Shown here: one piece after another, positions 1 through 17,460 of the stretch
Layout: each line of letters begins with the position of its first letter
How positions within the stretch are numbered: the first letter of the stretch is position 1
Source: Dictyostelium firmibasis
Lineage: Eukaryota; Evosea; Eumycetozoa; Dictyosteliales; Dictyosteliaceae
Reading direction: 5' to 3'
DNA length: 64,000 nt
Assembly (NCBI GenBank): GCA_036169595.1
Contig: CM069765.1
Coordinates: forward strand, 6,450,001 to 6,514,000
Notes under the pieces: generated by a model
Database searches by the model: none
The model's input: only the letters and a program-made list of their open reading frames with translations
What the model was told of the DNA's origin: nothing
Program-made: the position numbers and the translations under genes

Positions 1-26
1 AAAATAATTAAAATTATAATAATAAT

Positions 27-99
<73 letters not shown>

Positions 100-137
100 T
101 TTATTAAATTTTTTTTTTTTTATTAATTTAAATTTAG
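1..137 (+). other. Intron tail with AAT microsatellite
   Basis: AT-only sequence with an uninterrupted AAT repeat over roughly 29-105, then a poly-T tract and a TTTAG acceptor at 133-137. It is the end of an intron of the MIF4G-domain gene, because the sequence directly after it is open and in frame with the following exons. Confidence 0.7.
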
Positions 138-3040
<2,903 letters not shown>

Positions 3041-3349
3041 AAAAAACATAAAAAAAAAAGAAAAAAAATAATTTATCAACCAGTACATACACAAAATCCG
3101 TTTATGTTTTTTCCTTGATTTTTTATATTTGTAAAATATTCCTTCTTTTTTATTATTTTTAAATAAATAAAAATAATATATCTTTTGCATATTTTTATAC
3201 ACATAATTTTTTTAATGATATTATTATTATTTTTCACAATTTAATTAAAAGGAATGTTGAGATGTATAATTTTTTTTAAAAAGCATATATATATAATTAT
3301 TTATTTATTTTTAGTGTACAAAACAATGGTGAATTTTCTTTTTTTTTTT
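3041..3349. other. Convergent 3' intergenic region
   Basis: The MIF4G gene (+) and gene A (-) end facing each other across 309 bp. The stretch is poly-T/poly-A with AATAAA at 3162-3174 suitable for + strand polyadenylation. No further coding sequence was seen. Confidence 0.6.
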
Positions 3350-6300
3350 TTAATGTTTTCTTTTTTTCAAGGTTCTTAATTTTGAGTTCATAATTTTTAT
3401 ACCAATTCTATTTTTTCTGTATACAATGCAAGCCACTATTATAATAAAAGCACAACAAACAACAGGAACAACAACGGCAACTGGTAATATCCATTTTAAA
3501 TTACTATATTCATCACATGAATCTTTATAATCTTGAGAGACTAACACTGAAAAGTCTGGATCAATTAAACATTCATTGCAATGTGGAAGATTTAATCCAA
3601 GGGTAATTGATGAATTTTCGTTATTGTTTATTATTGAACTTGACATAAAAGTTATTTTTGAATCAGAAATAACTTGATTTAAGAAACGACCAATTAACTT
3701 TTTTGAATCTTTAGATATTTGAATATAATTTGATAGTTGTTGATTATTTATATTTGATGTATCGATAGATGATTCTTTATAGTTACAATCTTTGATTGAA
3801 TTTGGTTGTGCTGCTAAAAGAATTACAAGTTGTAATGTGTTTAATGTGCTTCGATATTCATAATCTTTGACTAGAATTGTTATCTTTATTGATCCTTTTT
3901 CAACAGTAAATAATGTCGAACCAAATGTAAAGCTCTTATCTTTTATTTTAACCTCTTCAATAGTATAGTTTATTGTACCTTTATTATTTATAAGCTTTTG
4001 AGAGAACATAAAAATATTTGAATCGGTTAAATTTTTCCCTACATATGACCAATTTTTATTCAATGGATATGAAATAACTATTGAACCATCGAAAGACATT
4101 TCATTCAATTCAATGATAGATATATCATAGGAAGTATTTTGATTGGTTAGTGTTGCATTACCAGATGTATCGATAGTTGAATTGGTTGAGGGAGTTGTAA
4201 CTAGTTTTAATTCACTACAATCAAATCCAGTATATTGATCATTACATTGGCAGTCACCATTATTTATGTTACAATTGCCATTTTTTTGACTCGTACAACT
4301 ATTTGGACAACTTTTAATTGGGTTTTGATAATTGAAAAATCCAATACCATTAAATTTAGCATCGGGATAGTTTGAATTTATTATAATTATATTCTTTGTA
4401 CCTGTACCTTCCCCAAGACTACATTTAATAGTTGTCTGATTGATAGATGTAACACCACAAAATAAAGAACCAACTTTTACAATATATGATGTTAAAGTAT
4501 GAGTACCATCATTTTCATTTCCAAACCAACCAATCAGTGTAACTTCTCCACCTTTAATTGAACATGGAATAACTGAGGTAATATATTGTGAAGGAATTGT
4601 ACAATTTGAGCCTTGGTAATTTGTTACGCATTTACAATTACCGATACTATTGTCGCAAGGAGAATCGTTTTCACATTTGCTAGTGCATTCATAACCACTA
4701 CAATCAGAAAACAATCTATTTTCTTTACAAGAACATTCACCAAAGTGTAAATTACAAGAACCAGCACCTGAACAATTTTTTGGACATCTAGTGATACACT
4801 CTCCAATTATTGTATTGCAAAGCTGACCTGTACCACAGAGAGTTTGGCATTTTTCGATATGGGTTGTTTGGTCAAGGTATGCAATTACTATCGTGGTCAA
4901 TTGCATTAATTTATCTTCACTGTAATCATCAACGTTTATTGTAATTGGCACACTAACCTCTGTATTATAAAGTTTTTTATTTATCCAACATTTAACAGAA
5001 TCAAAAATAGCGGAAGTAACATTACATTGATATTTCCCAACCAAAATGTTAATTGATGATTTATTATAATTGAAATATGTACCTAAAAAAGTTAAAGTTA
5101 AAATATCTTTATTCTCTGAGAGAGTAATCAAATCAACAATTGGTGCAATTTTTTCTAATGAAACTAAATATTTTCCAGATGCACTAAAAAAATGTAATAC
5201 AAAGTATTTTGGTAATATTTTACCAGTAATATTTGCTATAAATAGTATTGATGGAATACTTCCTTCATTAGAAAATAAAATCGATGAGTCTTTTATTAGA
5301 ATATTCTCAGCACTAAAACCTAAATCTTTACCGTATAAAACGAGGGTATCATTATTTATACCTTTTTTTAAATTTGGTATTAATGAACTACATACTGGAA
5401 ATGGTGATATATTTGTAAATTGATTTCCCTCCTTAAACCAGTTATATATTGTTACATTATTCATATGACATGTAAAACATGATGGTAAAACACCACCTAA
5501 GTTATTATTTGACACAATAAGAATTGTATTGCACCATGAAGCACCCACACTCCCAAAAAATTTATTATTACTAATATCAAGATACTTGAAATCCACATTT
5601 ATCCATTCTTCGAAATTACTTTCTATTGAATTATGGACAAACACAAGGGATTCAATCTTTGAATTATTATATAAAAAATTTTTAGCCGCACTACCTGAGA
5701 ATTTTCCACCACTTAAGGTAAAATTTTTTAATGTTTGAGGCAAATTTAGTGGGACTTCTTCATTTAAGATAAAATCATTTGACACATCAGCAAGGATAAG
5801 AGTTTCTAGTACACTAAAATTTGTTAAATTAATTATTGAGTTTGGTTTTGATAATTTTCCTTTAAAATTTCTTGAATTTTTATTTTTTGGGTCAATATCT
5901 CTAAATAATTTAAAATATTTAAAAAATACAAAACTTACAAATTAAGTATTGAATTATTTGTTGAATTCGAAAACTCGCTAAAATCAATTGATAATTCACT
6001 TTCAATAAAAATGTTAGTTATACTTGAACTTACACTTGATGAAAACAAATTATTGATATTTTTTGGATTAATAAAACTTATAGAAGATAGAGACTTGTAA
6101 TCTCCTTTCAATATATCGCTAGAAACACTCGCATTGGTTAAAGAAAGCTGTTCCATATTTGAAAATTTATCTATGTCACTCGCTAAAATTGTATATGAAT
6201 TTTTTATATTTAATTTTCTTTGATAGGATTAATAAGTGGATCAAATAAGAAAAATGAGAAAAAAAAGCTTACAAACTTAAAACATAGTTTTCGCCTGATA

Positions 6301-6536
6301 TCTTAATACAATTAAAATAATATTCGAGGTTTGTCAAATTACAATTAATTTGACCAGATTGGAAATCTAGATTTTGAAATAATTTTTTCAGGTTCTCTTC
6401 TATTGAATATAATAAAATTGATTTAGTTTTTTTTTCAAAGATTTAATATTTTTTTTTCCTTACCCTCACCACTCTCCAAATCACTTTTTACTTTTAATAT
6501 AAAAATAATTAGAAACAAATATATAAATTTAAACAT
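3350..6536 (-). CDS. Gene A: ComC-like LRR/EGF/TIG single-pass surface protein
   Basis: Four exons on the minus strand: 6536-6464, 6399 to about 6273, about 6177-5939, and 5900-3350. The exon 2/3 junction has two possible splice choices. The start encodes MFKFIYLFLIIFILKVKSD, a clear signal peptide. Next come about 250 residues of irregular leucine-rich sequence (SLTNASVSS, YLDISNNKFFG, ILIVSNNNLGGVLP). Several beta-rich TIG-like segments follow, then cysteine-rich EGF modules (CPKNCSGAGSC, CTSKCENDSPC, CPNSCTSQKNGNC). A further TIG-like domain lies between the EGF modules, and a beta-rich juxtamembrane domain follows them. The C-terminus is a hydrophobic helix (WILPVAVVVPVVCCAFIIIV) with a short basic tail. 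This order is that of the Dictyostelium ComC-like family, implicated in cell-cell signalling or adhesion. It shares a 627-bp divergent promoter with G1. Truncated copies of its 5' end recur in the downstream intervals. The exact paralogue name cannot be given from sequence alone. Confidence 0.85.
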
Positions 6537-7163
6537 TTTAAAATAATCAAAAAAGAAAATATTCAATTTAATTTTTTTTCTTTTTTTTTTTTTTTTGAAC
6601 ACTTTTTTTTTTTTATAATTTTTTTTTTTGGGGAATTTTTAAAAAAAAAATTTGGGAACTATCAATCCATCCATTTTTTGGCTAAGGGTGGGTGTAACAT
6701 TTCTAATAATGTTTCTTTTTATTATTTATATTTCTAATAATTTTCTTAAAAATTACAAGACTTTAAGAAAAAATTATTAATGATCAATTCTCTTACCCAA
6801 TCAAAGTATGACTAAAAAAAAAATTTCATCCAATTGAATTATTTTTTTTTTTTAGTTTTTATTTTTGCAATTACATTGTAATTTTTTTTTTTTTTTTCAA
6901 CCTCTAAAATATAGTAATTAGAATTAATTTCAAATAATTAAAAATTATTAATTTAATTAAAAAAAAAAAATTTCTATGTTTAAATTTTTATCAAAAAATA
7001 AATAATTTTTTTTTGGGATCTTGTGATTTTCAAAAACAATTTTCATCTTTTTTTTAATTTTTTTCATCTTTTTTTTTTTTCTTTTTTTTTTTCTAAAAAA
7101 AAAAAAAAAAAAAAAAATTCATCAAATTTTTTAGCCCACAAACACCAAAAACACATTGATAAA
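6537..7163. promoter_or_regulatory. Divergent promoter between gene A and G1
   Basis: This 627-bp region separates the start codons of gene A (-) and G1 (+). The core at about 6645-6810 has GGGAACTATCAATC, GGGTGGGTGTAAC, TTTCTAATAATGTTTC and TTAAGAAAAAATTATTAATG, then a stretch with CAATCAAAGTATGACT. The G-rich GGGTGGGTGT resembles sites bound by the developmental G-box factor GBF (inference). The G1-proximal leader contains GGGATCTTGTGATTTTC, poly-T blocks and CCCACAAACACCAAAAACAC just before the ATG; this leader is repeated before every G gene. It is the only copy with the core uninterrupted by the TIR element, and is the reference for the alpha and beta copies described below. Confidence 0.7.
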
Positions 7164-10009
<2,846 letters not shown>

Positions 10010-10329
10010 CAACAATATTTATTTTATATATCAACACATACAGATTTTTTTTTTTTTTTAAAAAAAAAATCATATAAATTTATTCAATAAAAAATTTAAA
10101 ATTTAAAAAATGACCAATTTGTGTATTTTTTTAAATTATAGTTTATTATTTTATTTAAAAGAATAAAGTATCCTTTATAATTCTGATTTATCTGGAACTT
10201 TTAGAAATACATGAAAATTAATTAAAAAATCATCTATGGTATTGTTGATCTAAGAATTAGTTTTTTTTTTTTTTTTATCTAAAGTTATTGTTTGTTTTGT
10301 TTAGAAAATTGTAATGGAATGTAATCCTT
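10010..10329 (+). other. 3' flank of G1
   Basis: Conserved after every G gene: ACAACAATATTTATTTTATAT, a T-run/A-run palindrome (about 10046-10069) and TTCAATAAAAAATTT (10082-10096), which supplies an AATAAA polyadenylation signal. The rest is AT-rich with no coding sequence seen. Confidence 0.6.
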
Positions 10330-10575
10330 TTGTTTTTTAGTTAGATAATTTTAGTTTTCGATACATTTTTTTTTTTTTTTTTTTTGGTTTTGTTTTTAGG
10401 GACTTTTTTTAAAAATTTGGCAGCTTTCCGATCGAATTTTTGATTTTTATGGCTTAGGTTGGGTGTAAAATTTCTTATAATGTTTCTTTTATTTATTTTT
10501 CTAATAAAATTACATATATTAAAGAAAAGATTATCGAAGATCAATAATCTTACTCAATAAAAGTATGATAAATAA
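10330..10575 (+). promoter_or_regulatory. Alpha copy of the divergent promoter core (interval 1)
   Basis: Matches the gene A/G1 promoter core in order: a poly-T block, AATTTGGCAGCTTTC, GGCTTAGGTTGGGTGTAA, AATGTTTCTTTTATTTATTT, then a diverged TTAAAGAAAAGATTATCGAAG and CAATAAAAGTATGATAAA. No gene follows it on the + strand; a fragment of gene A in the opposite orientation lies there instead. It is a relic copy, more diverged than the beta copy next to G2. Confidence 0.6.
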
Positions 10576-10629
10576 AAAAATTTTAAAAATAAAGAAATTA
10601 AATTAAAAAATTATTAAATTAAATCAGAT

Positions 10630-10910
10630 CATTTTTTTTTCTTTTTCTTTTTAATTTCACAATAAAATTAAAAGAATATTCTGTGTTTGTCGAATTACAA
10701 TTAGTTTGATTAAATTTGAAATTTAGATTTTTAAATAAATCTTTCAGGCCATTTTCTATTGAATATATTATTGATTATTTAGTTTCTTTTTTTTCAATGA
10801 TATAATATTTTTTTTCCTTTCCCTCATCATTATTCAAAGAATCACTTTTTACTTTAAATATAAAAATAATTAGAAACAAATATATAAATTTTAAAATTTT
10901 AAAATTATCA
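10630..10910 (-). pseudogene. Truncated 5' end of a gene A paralogue (interval 1)
   Basis: Aligns by eye with gene A 6270-6536. The minus strand reads KFIYLFLIIFIFKVKSD (gene A has KFIYLFLIIFILKVKSD) from about 10905, then SLNNDEGKEKKYYI across the exon 1/intron 1 junction. The exon 2 part (about 10680-10760) has the same TTCAGG and TCGAATTACAATTAGTTTGA blocks. Everything downstream of early exon 2 is missing, so it is a stump carrying only the signal peptide and first intron. Confidence 0.75.
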
Positions 10911-11151
10911 AAAAAGAAAATATTCAATTTAATTTTTTTCTTTTCTTTTTTTTTTAACACTTTTTTTTTTTAAAATTTTTTTTTTTTTTTTGTTTCCCAC
11001 AGGGCAATTTTTTTCTAAAAATTTGGGAACTATCAATCGATCGATTTTTTATTTTTTGTCCAAAGGTGGGTGTAACATTTCTAATAATTTTTCTTTTGAT
11101 TATTTATTTTTCTAATAATTTTTTAAAAAATTACAATACTTTAAGAAAAAA
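10911..11151 (+). promoter_or_regulatory. Beta promoter copy, left half (interval 1)
   Basis: Closer to the gene A/G1 promoter than alpha: TTTGGGAACTATCAATCGAT, AAAGGTGGGTGTAACATTTC, TAATAATTTTTCTTTTGATT and finally TTTAAGAAAAAA. It stops at 11151, where the TIR element begins, and resumes at 12790. Confidence 0.65.
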
Positions 11152-11490
11152 CCATAGGGGTCCAGCACATAAAAAAAATTAAAATTTAAATTGAAAAAAT
11201 ATTTTTTGTATTTTTTTATTTCTTAAGATTTTGAGCATTTTTGAAAAGCCTTGTCAACACTCCAAAATAGCCATGTCATAACAGAACAACAGGTCCTTTC
11301 ATTATGATAAGGTGTCTTCATGGGATATATGAGTGTTTTGGATGTTTTTAATCAATAACTATGATAGAAAAGTAATAATATCATTTTATATGGTAATTTT
11401 TTTTTTTTTTTTTTTTTTTTTTACGCATTAAAATTTTCTTTTTTTTTGTATGTAAATTTTTATTATGTATTAAAAAATATTCAAAAAATT

Positions 11491-11635
11491 AAATAATAAA
11501 ATATAAAAAAAATAAATATAAATAGGAAATTGTAAATGGTAAATATTAAAATTTTTTTTTTTTTTTTATAAAAATTTCAATATTTACCATTTACAATTTC
11601 CTATTTATATTTATTTTTTTTATATTTTATTATTT
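11491..11635. repeat. Perfect 57-bp inverted repeat
   Basis: Arms 11491-11547 and 11579-11635 are exact reverse complements over 57 bp, separated by a 31-bp T-rich loop. The arm contains GGAAATTGTAAATGGTAAAT. The otherwise homologous segment in interval 5 lacks it, so it is an insertion within the element or a locally generated palindrome. It could be a nested small inverted-repeat element or a hairpin RNA source. Confidence 0.85.
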
Positions 11636-11829
11636 CACCTACCACGCTCTCAATTTTTTTTGAAATAAATTTTTGTAGCCCGTCATAAATATTTTTTTTT
11701 TTTTATTTTTTATTTTTTTTATTTTTTTATTTTTTTTTTCTTTTCATTTTTTTTAAAACTATACAAATAATAACAATATATATAATATAATAACTATAAT
11801 ACTGGTACTACTTTAAGAATGTCTTAATC

Positions 11830-12200
11830 TGTTTACCAGTATTAGATGATTGTGATGAAGATGCAGGTGTATTAGATGATTGTTATGAAGAAGCAGGTGT
11901 ATTAGATTGTGATGATGAAGAAGAGATAGTAGCAGTCGCAGTAGCAGTAGCAGTAGCAGTAGCAGTAGCAGTAGCAGTAGCAGTAGCAGTAGCAGTAGCA
12001 GTAGCAGTAGCAGTAGCAGTAGCAGTAGCAGTAGCAGTAGCAGTGGTAGTGGTAGTGATGGTATTGGATCTTGATAAAGAAGCAGGTGTATTCAATGGTG
12101 GTGATGATGAAGATGCAGTAGAAGTAGTATTGGTATTATTTAAAGAGAGTTTGTTATTGTGATGAAGAAGCAGGAGTATTAGATTGTGATGGCTGTTTCT
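11830..12200 (+). repeat. EEAGVL-type repeat and GCAGTA hexanucleotide tract
   Basis: On the + strand a run of acidic units (DDCDEDAGVLDDCYEEAGVL) is followed by a GCAGTA repeat (about 11936-12043) that reads Ala-Val, then a Val-rich stretch. The minus strand is also open as an Ala-Thr tract flanked by Ser/Thr-rich sequence. Which strand was coding, if either, is undecided. Interval 5 has the same region with a shorter GCAGTA tract. Confidence 0.5.
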
Positions 12201-12202
12201 CA

Positions 12203-12766
12203 ATGTATAATCACATGAAAAAGATCTCATCTAAATTTAATCGTGGTGAAATAGTAATGAAAACTAATCAAAGAGATGAATTTTTAGCCTCTTACAATTC
12301 ATCATTTAAATTTGAATATTCTATGGTACAAGATTTACAAGAACTTCATAAATTACTTCCAAGGTACAGCGAAACAACAAATGGTCAAATTGTTGGTGGT
12401 CAAATTAGAAATTTCTTAAAACTATTAAAAGGTAAAGGTCCAGGTTCACAAAGGTACTCTGAGGTATCGAAAGATTTAGCTGAATCGTTATATTACTATG
12501 GTGGTAAAGCTGTTATCAATATTATTAAAGGTTGTGCATTTGGTGTAGATGAAGATAATGTTGTTATTGATCCTCGAAACGCAAATTTGATATTACCTGG
12601 TCTTACTTCTATTATCGAAAGAACGCCAGTTGCAAACATTTATCCATTATTGGATGATTTAAAATCGTTAGATGAACCTTTGTTTTCAAAATTTCCAAAG
12701 GATGAAAATGGTAAAGCAAAGGCCATTTTAGCTTTTGATGAAACTGAATTAGTGTATTCTCTTTAA
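12203..12766 (+). CDS. 187-aa ORF of the TIR element, transposase-like remnant
   Basis: An open frame of 187 codons close to the right terminal repeat. Near-identical full-length frames occur at 43490-44053 and 50205-50768. Features: a basic N-terminal part (KKISSKFNRG), AESLYYYGGKAVINIIKG, ANLILPGLTSIIERTPVANI and AILAFDETELVYSL near the end. The order 'small helical segment, LP..T....., then a hydrophobic strand ending in D-E' resembles the region before the first catalytic aspartate in some cut-and-paste transposases (inference). The position inside an element with terminal repeats supports that reading. The family was not recognised with certainty, and it may be only the N-terminal part of a longer protein. 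Confidence 0.45.
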   Translation: MYNHMKKISSKFNRGEIVMKTNQRDEFLASYNSSFKFEYSMVQDLQELHKLLPRYSETTNGQIVGGQIRNFLKLLKGKGPGSQRYSEVSKDLAESLYYYGGKAVINIIKGCAFGVDEDNVVIDPRNANLILPGLTSIIERTPVANIYPLLDDLKSLDEPLFSKFPKDENGKAKAILAFDETELVYSL

Positions 12767-12789
12767 TAATTTTTACTGGACTCCTATGG

Positions 12790-13063
12790 AAAAAACTATT
12801 AATGATCAATTCTCTTACCCAATCAAAGTATGACTAAAAAAAAACAAAAAAAAAATTATGGAAGAAAATAAAAAAAAAAAATTTCTTTGTTTAAATTTTT
12901 ATCACACAACAAATAATTTTTTTTTTGGGATCTTGTGATTTTCAAAAACAATTTTTCATCTTTTTTTTTTTTTTTTTCATCTTTTTTTTTTTTTTTTTTT
13001 TTGTTGAAAAAAAAAAACATCAAATTTCTTTTAGCCCACAAACACCAAAAACACATTAATAAA
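12790..13063 (+). promoter_or_regulatory. Beta promoter copy, right half, and G2 leader
   Basis: Resumes with AAAAAACTATTAATGATCAA, CTTACCCAATCAAAGTATGACT, then a shortened leader with CACACAACAAATAATT, GGGATCTTGTGATTTTC, poly-T blocks and CCCACAAACACCAAAAACAC before the ATG. The CACACAAC variant is shared with the leaders of G4 and the two stumps; other G genes have AAAAAATAAATAATT. Confidence 0.6.
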
Positions 13064-15719
<2,656 letters not shown>

Positions 15720-16403
15720 CAACAATATTTATTTTATATATATCAACACATACAGATTTTTTTTTTTTTAAAAAAAAATCATATAAAATTTATTCAATAA
15801 AAAATTTAAAATTTAAAAAATTACCAAGATTCTGTGACTCAAACTTATATTATAGTATTGAGAATTGTAAAAATTTAATTAATAATTTTAAAGATGACAA
15901 AGAATTAAATCAACACTCTATTAAAAAAAATAGCCCCCAGTATTCATTCTCATCACTAAAGTCTTGAGATCGTAAGTTAAAAAAATAATTAAAAATTAAA
16001 AATAAAAATATTTTAAAAAAAAAAAAAAAAAAAGTAATAATAATATAATATAATCTACTATCGATATTGGTAATTTAAAATCTAAATTTAGGTCTATCAC
16101 AATAAATAAAAAAATCATATGGTTTTCGCATAGAATTTTAGTAATAACATATTATATAATGAAAGAGTATTTGTGTATTTTTTTAAATCATAGTTTATTA
16201 TTTTATTTAAAATAAAAGTATACTTTTATAATTCTGATTTATCTAGAACTTTTAGAAATAAATGAAAATTAATTAAAAAATCATTTATAGTATTGTTGAT
16301 CAAAGAATTGGTTTTTTTTTTTTTTTTTATCGAAAGTTATTATGAAGTGTTATTGTTTGTTTGTTTAGGAAATTGTAATGGAATGTAATCACTACTGAAA
16401 TCC
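15720..16403 (+). other. 3' flank of G2 with a 47-codon foreign fragment
   Basis: After the usual 3' flank, 15827-15967 is an open frame reading RFCDSNLYYSIENCKNL, INNFKDDKELNQHSIKK, NSPQYSFSSLKS and a stop. It is not part of any G gene and has no visible start. It recurs in interval 4 at 28189-28329 and nowhere else here, so it is probably a captured gene fragment. The remainder is AT-rich. Confidence 0.4.
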
Positions 16404-16640
16404 TTTTGTTTTTTAGTTAGATAATTTTAGTTTTCGATACACTTTTTTTTTTTTTTTCGTTTTGTTTTTGGGACTTTTTTTAAAAATTTGGCAGCTTTCA
16501 GGTCGAATTTTTGATTTTTTTGGCTTAAGTTGGGTGTAAAATTTGATAATGTTTCTTTTAATTATTTATTTTTCTAATAAAATTACAAGACTTTAAGAAA
16601 AAACTATCCATGATCTTACACAATAAAAGTATGATAAATA
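16404..16640 (+). promoter_or_regulatory. Alpha promoter copy (interval 2)
   Basis: Same order as interval 1 alpha: GTTAGATAATTTTAG, TTTGGCAGCTTTCAGG, GGCTTAAGTTGGGTGTAAAA, ACTTTAAGAAAAAACTATCC and CAATAAAAGTATGATAAA. No + strand gene follows. Confidence 0.55.
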
Positions 16641-16673
16641 AAAAATTATAAAAAAAAAAAAAGAAATTAAATT

Positions 16674-16745
16674 AAATATAAAAATAATTAGAAACAAATA
16701 TATAAATTAAAACATTTTAAAATTATCAAAAAAGAAAATATTCAA
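16674..16745 (-). pseudogene. Short gene A exon 1 remnant (interval 2)
   Basis: Only the signal-peptide exon region remains, matching gene A around 6490-6560 (AATAATTAGAAACAAATAT and TATCAAAAAAGAAAATATTC). Exon 2 and the intron are gone. Interval 4 carries the same shortened form. Confidence 0.6.
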
Positions 16746-17460
16746 TGAATATTGGTCGGAAAATCAAAAAATTTAAAAAAAAAAAATAAAAATTAAAAAT
16801 AAAAATTAAAAAAAAAATTAAAAAAAAAAAAAATAATAAAAATTTTTATTTTTGAGATATTTAATATATTATTTTATTTTATTTTTAATTTTTTTTTTTG
16901 AGATTTTATTATTATTTTCATATTTTTGTAAATATAATTGAACAGCTCTATTATTTTCTTCTATATTTTTTTTTTTTTTTTTCTTGTAATTTTTTTTAAA
17001 TTTGAAATATAAATATTTTAATATGTCCAATAACCATTTCAATTATTACACGATTTTTATTAATAAAACTATTCACAATTTGAAATAATATAACATTAAT
17101 GATAATAATATTTATTAACAAGTGATGAACCAAATATTAAAATTTGTTTTTTTTTTTGCATAAATACTATCTTTATAAAAAGATAAAAAAAAAAAAAAAA
17201 AGATAAAAAAATACTTTATAACTCAAAAAAATTTCAAACTATCCAAAAAATTTATAAAAAAAGTATATATAAAATTTTATAAAAACTATTAGTATATACT
17301 ATTATATTATAGTTTTTTAAAAAAAAGTACCATTTTTTATATGTGCTCTTTTTTTTAAATAAAAAATGAAATTTTTCAATTTTTTTATTTTTTATTTTTT
17401 TATTTTTTTTATTTTTTTTTATTATTAAAATGTCATTTGTATTATTAAATAATACTTGTT
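16746..17460. other. AT-rich stretch with a short coding-like fragment
   Basis: Mostly poly-A/T. On the minus strand 16968-16869 reads IEENNRAVQLYLQKYENNN followed by a lysine-rich end and a stop, which looks like the 3' end of a Dictyostelium gene rather than random AT sequence. The same block recurs at about 29119-29755 in interval 4. No start or full gene is visible. Confidence 0.3.

Larger units (their letters stand above)
11152..12789 (+). mobile_element. TIR DNA element, most complete copy (interval 1)
   Basis: The left end CCATAGGGGTCCAG (11152-11165) and right end CTGGACTCCTATGG (12776-12789) are inverted repeats with one mismatch. Six A residues flank each side (11146-11151 and 12790-12795). 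The intact gene A/G1 promoter has TTAAG-AAAAAA-TTATTAATGATC, which is the empty site, so a 6-bp target duplication in an A run is likely (the A run makes the exact length uncertain). The 1,638-bp element holds a segment shared only with interval 5 (about 11222-11480), a 57-bp-arm palindrome, an acidic (EEAGVL) and GCAGTA-repeat region, and a 187-codon ORF ending 23 bp from the right end. The superfamily cannot be assigned by eye. No LTRs, capsid or reverse transcriptase were seen. Confidence 0.75.

Noticed and set aside
7023-7163. Upstream in-frame ATG of G1 (and equivalents) extending the protein by 47 residues
   Set aside because: It would place a poly-T-encoded Phe stretch and a Lys run before a perfect signal peptide, and the extension is not conserved in frame among copies.
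11152-12789. LTR-type or other virus-like element as the source of the interval insertions
   Set aside because: Ends are short inverted, not direct, repeats, and no reverse transcriptase, integrase, capsid or envelope sequence was seen.
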